Source of the DNA: Thermodesulfovibrionales bacterium
Lineage (GTDB): Bacteria; Nitrospirota; Thermodesulfovibrionia; Thermodesulfovibrionales; UBA1546
Direction of reading: 5' to 3'
Length of the DNA: 7,933 bases
Assembly (NCBI GenBank): GCA_030018605.1
Contig: JASEHP010000065.1
Coordinates: forward strand, 1 to 7,933
Shown here: positions 5,345 through 7,933 of the stretch, one piece after another
Numbering within the stretch: position 1 is the stretch's first letter
Layout of the letters: the number at the start of each line of letters is the position of its first letter
Notes under the pieces: model-generated
Told to the model about the DNA's origin: nothing
The model's input: only the letters and a program-made list of their open reading frames with translations
Database searches by the model: none
Program-made: the position numbers and the translations under genes

Positions 5345-7753
5345 TTAGTCCTTTTCAACCACTTTGCTTATGCTTACGATTTTATCTTCAGCGTCAACAT
5401 CCATGAGCTTTACTCCCTGTGTATTTCTCCCGAGCATGGATATGTTGTTTGCGGTAGTCCTTATAATCTTTCCTGAATTCGTAATCATGACTATCTCATC
5501 TTCGTCTCGCACCTGTATAAGACCAACAGCCTTACCGCCTTTCTCTATAACCTTTATAGATATTACTCCCTTACCGCCTCTGCCCTGTACACGGTAATCC
5601 TCTATCCTTGTCCGCTTGCCGAGTCCCTTTTCCGTGACTGTCAGCAGCGCTGTTCTTTCCTCGGCGACTTCCGCTGAAACAACCTCATCTCCTTTTGCAA
5701 GACGTATTCCTATAACTCCCTTTGCAGTCCGCCCCATCTCACGGACATCCTCTTCATTAAACCGGATTGAAAGACCGCTCTTTGTGCCGATAATGAGGTC
5801 GCTCTTGCCGTCTGTCTTTTTTACCGCGATAAGTTCATCTCCCTCTTCAATCGTAACTGCTATTATGCCCTTGCCTCTCGGGTTGCTGTATTCTACAAGC
5901 GCGGTCTTTTTTACTGTCCCGTTCTTTGTGAACATAACAAGAAATCCCTCTTTAAAATCCCTCACAGGAAGCGCCGTTGCAATTCTTTCTCCCTCTGACA
6001 GATGAAGAAGATTGATAAGCGCCTTTCCTTTTGCAGCGCGCCCTGCCTCAGGAATCTGATACGTCTTTAGCCAGTAGAGCCTTCCGCGATTGGAAAAGAA
6101 AAGCATGTAGTCATGAGTTGAACCTATAAAGAGCTGTTCAACAAAATCTTCCTCTTTTGTTTCCATTCCGATAAGCCCCTTTCCGCCCCTGCGCTGGCTC
6201 CTGTATGCAGACAATGGATTTCTCTTGATGTAACCCTGATGAGAGATGGTGATAACCATGTCTTCTTCAGTTATCAGGTCTTCAATCGTAATCTCTTTCA
6301 ATTCCGCTGAGATCTCCGTCCTCCTTTCGTCGGCATACTGGTTTTTTATCTCATTAAGCTCATCTTTGATTATCTTTGATACAAGCGCATCGCTTCTGAG
6401 TATTGCCTTCAGTCTCTCAATCTCTTTTAATGTCTCTGTGTATTCCTTTATTATCTTTTCGCGCTCAAGGCCTGTGAGCCTCTGCAATTTCATGTCAAGT
6501 ATTGCCTGTGCCTGAAGCTCAGACAGAGGATAATTATTCATAAGCCCCTGTTTTGCCTCTTCAGGGGTCTTTGACTTTCTTATCAATGCGATAATTGCAT
6601 CAAGATGGTCCAGCGCAACCTTGAGCCCCTCCAGAATATGCGCCCTTTCCTCCGCCTTTCTGAGTTCAAACCTCGTCCTTCTTATGACAACATCCCGCCT
6701 GTGCTGTATGAAATGGCTTAATATCTTTTTCAGAGGCAGGACCTGAGGCTGACCGCTTACAAGGGCCAGCATTATAATGCCGAATGTGGATTCCATCTGA
6801 GTGTGTTTGTAAAGATTGTTCAGGACTACCTCTGCCATCTCACCCCGTTTAAGATCAAGGACAACCCTTATGCCTTCCCTGTCGGATTCATCCCGTATCT
6901 CGGATATGCCTTCTATTTTTTTCTCTCTTACAAGCCCGGCAATCTTTTCTATCAGCCTCGCTTTATTAACCTGATACGGAAGCTCCGTGATTATGATATT
7001 TTCTCCGCCCCTGTATTCCTGCTCAATCTTCGCCTTGGCCCTGACCTTAATAAGCCCCCTGCCTGTGGTGTATGCATCAACAATTCCCTGCATCCCATGA
7101 ATCAAGCCGCCTGTAGGAAAATCAGGGCCTTTTACCGCATTCATCAGGTCATTGACAGTTGCTTCGGGATTATCAAGGAGCATAATAAGTCCATCAATTA
7201 CCTCGCCGAGATTATGCGGCGGTATATTTGTTGCCATGCCGACGGCAATGCCTGAGGAGCCGTTTACTATAAGATTCGGCACTCTTGACGGAAGGACCAA
7301 TGGCTCTTCCGTGGTCTCATCAAAATTAGATTGAAAATCAACCGTCTCCTTATCTATATCAGCAAGGATTTCTTCCGAGAGTTTTGCAAGCCTTGCCTCT
7401 GTGTAACGGTATGCGGCAGGAGGGTCTCCGTCAATTGAGCCGAAGTTGCCCTGTCCGTCTATCAGGGGATATCTCATGTTGAAATCCTGCGCAAGCCTCA
7501 CAAGCGCGTCATAGACAGCGGTGTCGCCGTGCGGATGATATTTCTTTAAAACCTCTCCGACAACACCGGCGCACTTTGAATACTTCTTGCCCGGAAGGAG
7601 ACCCTCCCTGAACATCGCATAAAGTATTCTTCTCTGCACAGGCTTAAGCCCGTCTCTTACCTCAGGAAGCGCCCTACCGATTATTACGCTCATGGCGTAA
7701 TCAAGGTAAGACACTTTCATTTCTTCTTCAATGCTTACAGGAACCTTTGCCAT
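5345..7753 (-). CDS. gyrA: DNA gyrase subunit A
   Basis: Breakage-reunion subunit of DNA gyrase; with GyrB it forms the A2B2 enzyme that introduces negative supercoils using ATP. The 802-residue protein opens with the winged-helix region (SYLDYAMSVIIGRALPEVRDGLKPVQRR) and has the catalytic Tyr117 in AAYRYTEARL. The quinolone-resistance-determining region reads HPHGDTAVYDA (73-83), with Thr78 at the E. coli Ser83 position and Asp82 at the Asp87 position. The coiled-coil arm runs roughly from 360 to 490. The C-terminal beta-pinwheel begins near 500 and has the canonical GyrA box QRRGGKG at 520-526, which separates GyrA from ParC. A second box-like QGRGGKG is at 723-729. It ends without the long acidic tail of E. 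coli GyrA (875 aa). ATG start with GAGGGGG upstream. It is the first gene of the cluster in this window, with a 180-nt upstream non-coding stretch. Confidence 0.98.
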   Translation of the reverse strand: MAKVPVSIEEEMKVSYLDYAMSVIIGRALPEVRDGLKPVQRRILYAMFREGLLPGKKYSKCAGVVGEVLKKYHPHGDTAVYDALVRLAQDFNMRYPLIDGQGNFGSIDGDPPAAYRYTEARLAKLSEEILADIDKETVDFQSNFDETTEEPLVLPSRVPNLIVNGSSGIAVGMATNIPPHNLGEVIDGLIMLLDNPEATVNDLMNAVKGPDFPTGGLIHGMQGIVDAYTTGRGLIKVRAKAKIEQEYRGGENIIITELPYQVNKARLIEKIAGLVREKKIEGISEIRDESDREGIRVVLDLKRGEMAEVVLNNLYKHTQMESTFGIIMLALVSGQPQVLPLKKILSHFIQHRRDVVIRRTRFELRKAEERAHILEGLKVALDHLDAIIALIRKSKTPEEAKQGLMNNYPLSELQAQAILDMKLQRLTGLEREKIIKEYTETLKEIERLKAILRSDALVSKIIKDELNEIKNQYADERRTEISAELKEITIEDLITEEDMVITISHQGYIKRNPLSAYRSQRRGGKGLIGMETKEEDFVEQLFIGSTHDYMLFFSNRGRLYWLKTYQIPEAGRAAKGKALINLLHLSEGERIATALPVRDFKEGFLVMFTKNGTVKKTALVEYSNPRGKGIIAVTIEEGDELIAVKKTDGKSDLIIGTKSGLSIRFNEEDVREMGRTAKGVIGIRLAKGDEVVSAEVAEERTALLTVTEKGLGKRTRIEDYRVQGRGGKGVISIKVIEKGGKAVGLIQVRDEDEIVMITNSGKIIRTTANNISMLGRNTQGVKLMDVDAEDKIVSISKVVEKD
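5349..5353 (-). promoter_or_regulatory. Ribosome binding site for the PASTA gene TTG start
   Basis: AAGGA on the minus strand lies within the last two sense codons of gyrA and 9 nt before TTG at 5339. It supports the TTG start and suggests that ribosomes finishing gyrA can reinitiate. Confidence 0.6.
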
Positions 7754-7756
7754 CTT

Positions 7757-7763
7757 CCCCCTC
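7757..7763 (-). promoter_or_regulatory. gyrA ribosome binding site
   Basis: GAGGGGG on the minus strand, 3 nt from the ATG at 7753 counted from its 3' edge (about 6-7 nt if the SD core is taken as GAGG). This purine-rich stretch is the only SD candidate and agrees with the conserved GyrA N-terminus. Confidence 0.65.
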
Positions 7764-7809
7764 TTTTTTTCAAGAAATAAATGCTTTTAACGCTTAATAA
7801 AAACGTGAT

Positions 7810-7818
7810 ATTTTACCA
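7810..7818 (-). promoter_or_regulatory. Candidate extended -10 promoter of gyrA, proximal
   Basis: Minus strand TGGTAAAAT: a 5-of-6 -10 hexamer with the TGn extension. No good -35 is seen at 16-18 nt upstream, which extended -10 promoters tolerate. Transcription would begin near 7803 and give a leader of about 50 nt. Confidence 0.4.
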
Positions 7819-7844
7819 TAAATAATACGCTAAATTGGCATATT

Positions 7845-7853
7845 ATTATACCA
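7845..7853 (-). promoter_or_regulatory. Candidate extended -10 promoter of gyrA, distal
   Basis: Minus strand TGGTATAAT: a perfect -10 hexamer with a perfect TGn extension. The -35 region is weak at all normal spacings. It lies 35 nt upstream of the proximal candidate and right beside the possible IS end, so the element could have supplied it. Confidence 0.42.
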
Positions 7854-7859
7854 CCAGTT

Positions 7860-7933
7860 CCATAAGTAATTGCACCACTCGCATTAAATCATCTAAAATG
7901 TAACCGGGAAGGTACTGGTTAAATCATCTAAAA
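7860..7933 (-). repeat. Direct repeats at the window edge, possible IS21-like element end
   Basis: The 15-mer ttaaatcatctaaaa occurs at 7884-7898 and again at 7919-7933, where the window ends, giving a 35-bp period. Read on the minus strand, the copy at 7889-7905 is GGTTACATTTTAGATGA. A weaker related block, GGTGCAATTACTTATGG, lies at 7860-7876 and matches it at 9 of 17 positions. Multiple short direct repeats containing GGTxCA-TTT-like blocks are typical of IS21-family ends, but no transposase gene is in the window and the outer end is not visible. The IS21 assignment is tentative; the direct repeat itself is certain. Confidence 0.45.

Noticed and set aside
5616..6005. Plus-strand open frame of 129 codons opposite gyrA
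   Set aside because: It is antisense to the conserved GyrA C-terminal domain, has Ser/Pro/Thr-rich low-complexity composition typical of a shadow frame and no recognisable domain.
6803..7255. Plus-strand open frame of 150 codons opposite gyrA
   Set aside because: It lies entirely over the conserved GyrA core on the other strand and shows no family resemblance or convincing SD.
5345..7753. ParC rather than GyrA
   Set aside because: The canonical GyrA box QRRGGKG at 520-526 and a full pinwheel domain identify gyrase.
7884..7933. CRISPR array at the window edge
   Set aside because: Only two 15-bp copies with a 20-bp interval, AT-rich and without palindromic structure or nearby cas genes; IS-end or simple repeats fit better.

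Overview
The window is a compact, one-directional bacterial housekeeping cluster. All seven genes lie on the minus strand. In transcription order (high to low coordinates) they are gyrA, a membrane-anchored PASTA protein, rpe, a TPR-repeat protein, pgsA, a DUF512 radical-SAM protein and aroE. Moderate GC content, TTG/GTG starts with good Shine-Dalgarno (SD) sequences and the protein family types suggest a Gram-negative-type environmental bacterium. Nitrospirota or a related deltaproteobacterial-like lineage is my best guess. This is inference from general resemblance, because no rRNA or other taxonomic marker is present.

Layout. Positions 7754-7933 are non-coding: the gyrA leader with two extended -10 promoter candidates and, at the window edge, a 15-bp direct repeat (35-bp period) that may be the end of an IS21-like element. 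gyrA (5345-7753), the PASTA gene (4641-5339) and rpe (3977-4630) are separated by only 5 and 10 nt. After a 31-nt spacer made almost entirely of four A-rich heptamers comes the TPR gene (2860-3945). A 90-nt spacer with 13-bp repeats then precedes pgsA (2230-2769), which overlaps the DUF512 gene (918-2240) by 11 nt. That gene overlaps aroE (31-921) by 4 nt. A likely promoter inside the 3' end of the TPR gene may give pgsA-DUF512-aroE its own transcript.

Function. The cluster mixes DNA topology (GyrA), pentose phosphate metabolism (Rpe), phospholipid synthesis (PgsA), the shikimate pathway (AroE), a probable envelope peptidoglycan-binding protein (PASTA), a protein-interaction scaffold (TPR) and a conserved radical-SAM protein of unknown function. 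Nothing shows that these form one dedicated pathway; it looks like a housekeeping operon.

I did not find a new defence or mobile system. The most unusual signals are (a) 7-, 8-, 13- and 14-nt tandem repeats at several gene junctions, one of which is translated as an N-terminal extension of AroE, (b) an Asp-Ile-Asp in place of Asn-Arg-Thr at the AroE cofactor site, suggesting NAD(H) use, (c) a possible IS end placed directly at the gyrA promoter, and (d) a perfect palindrome inside the DUF512 coding sequence.
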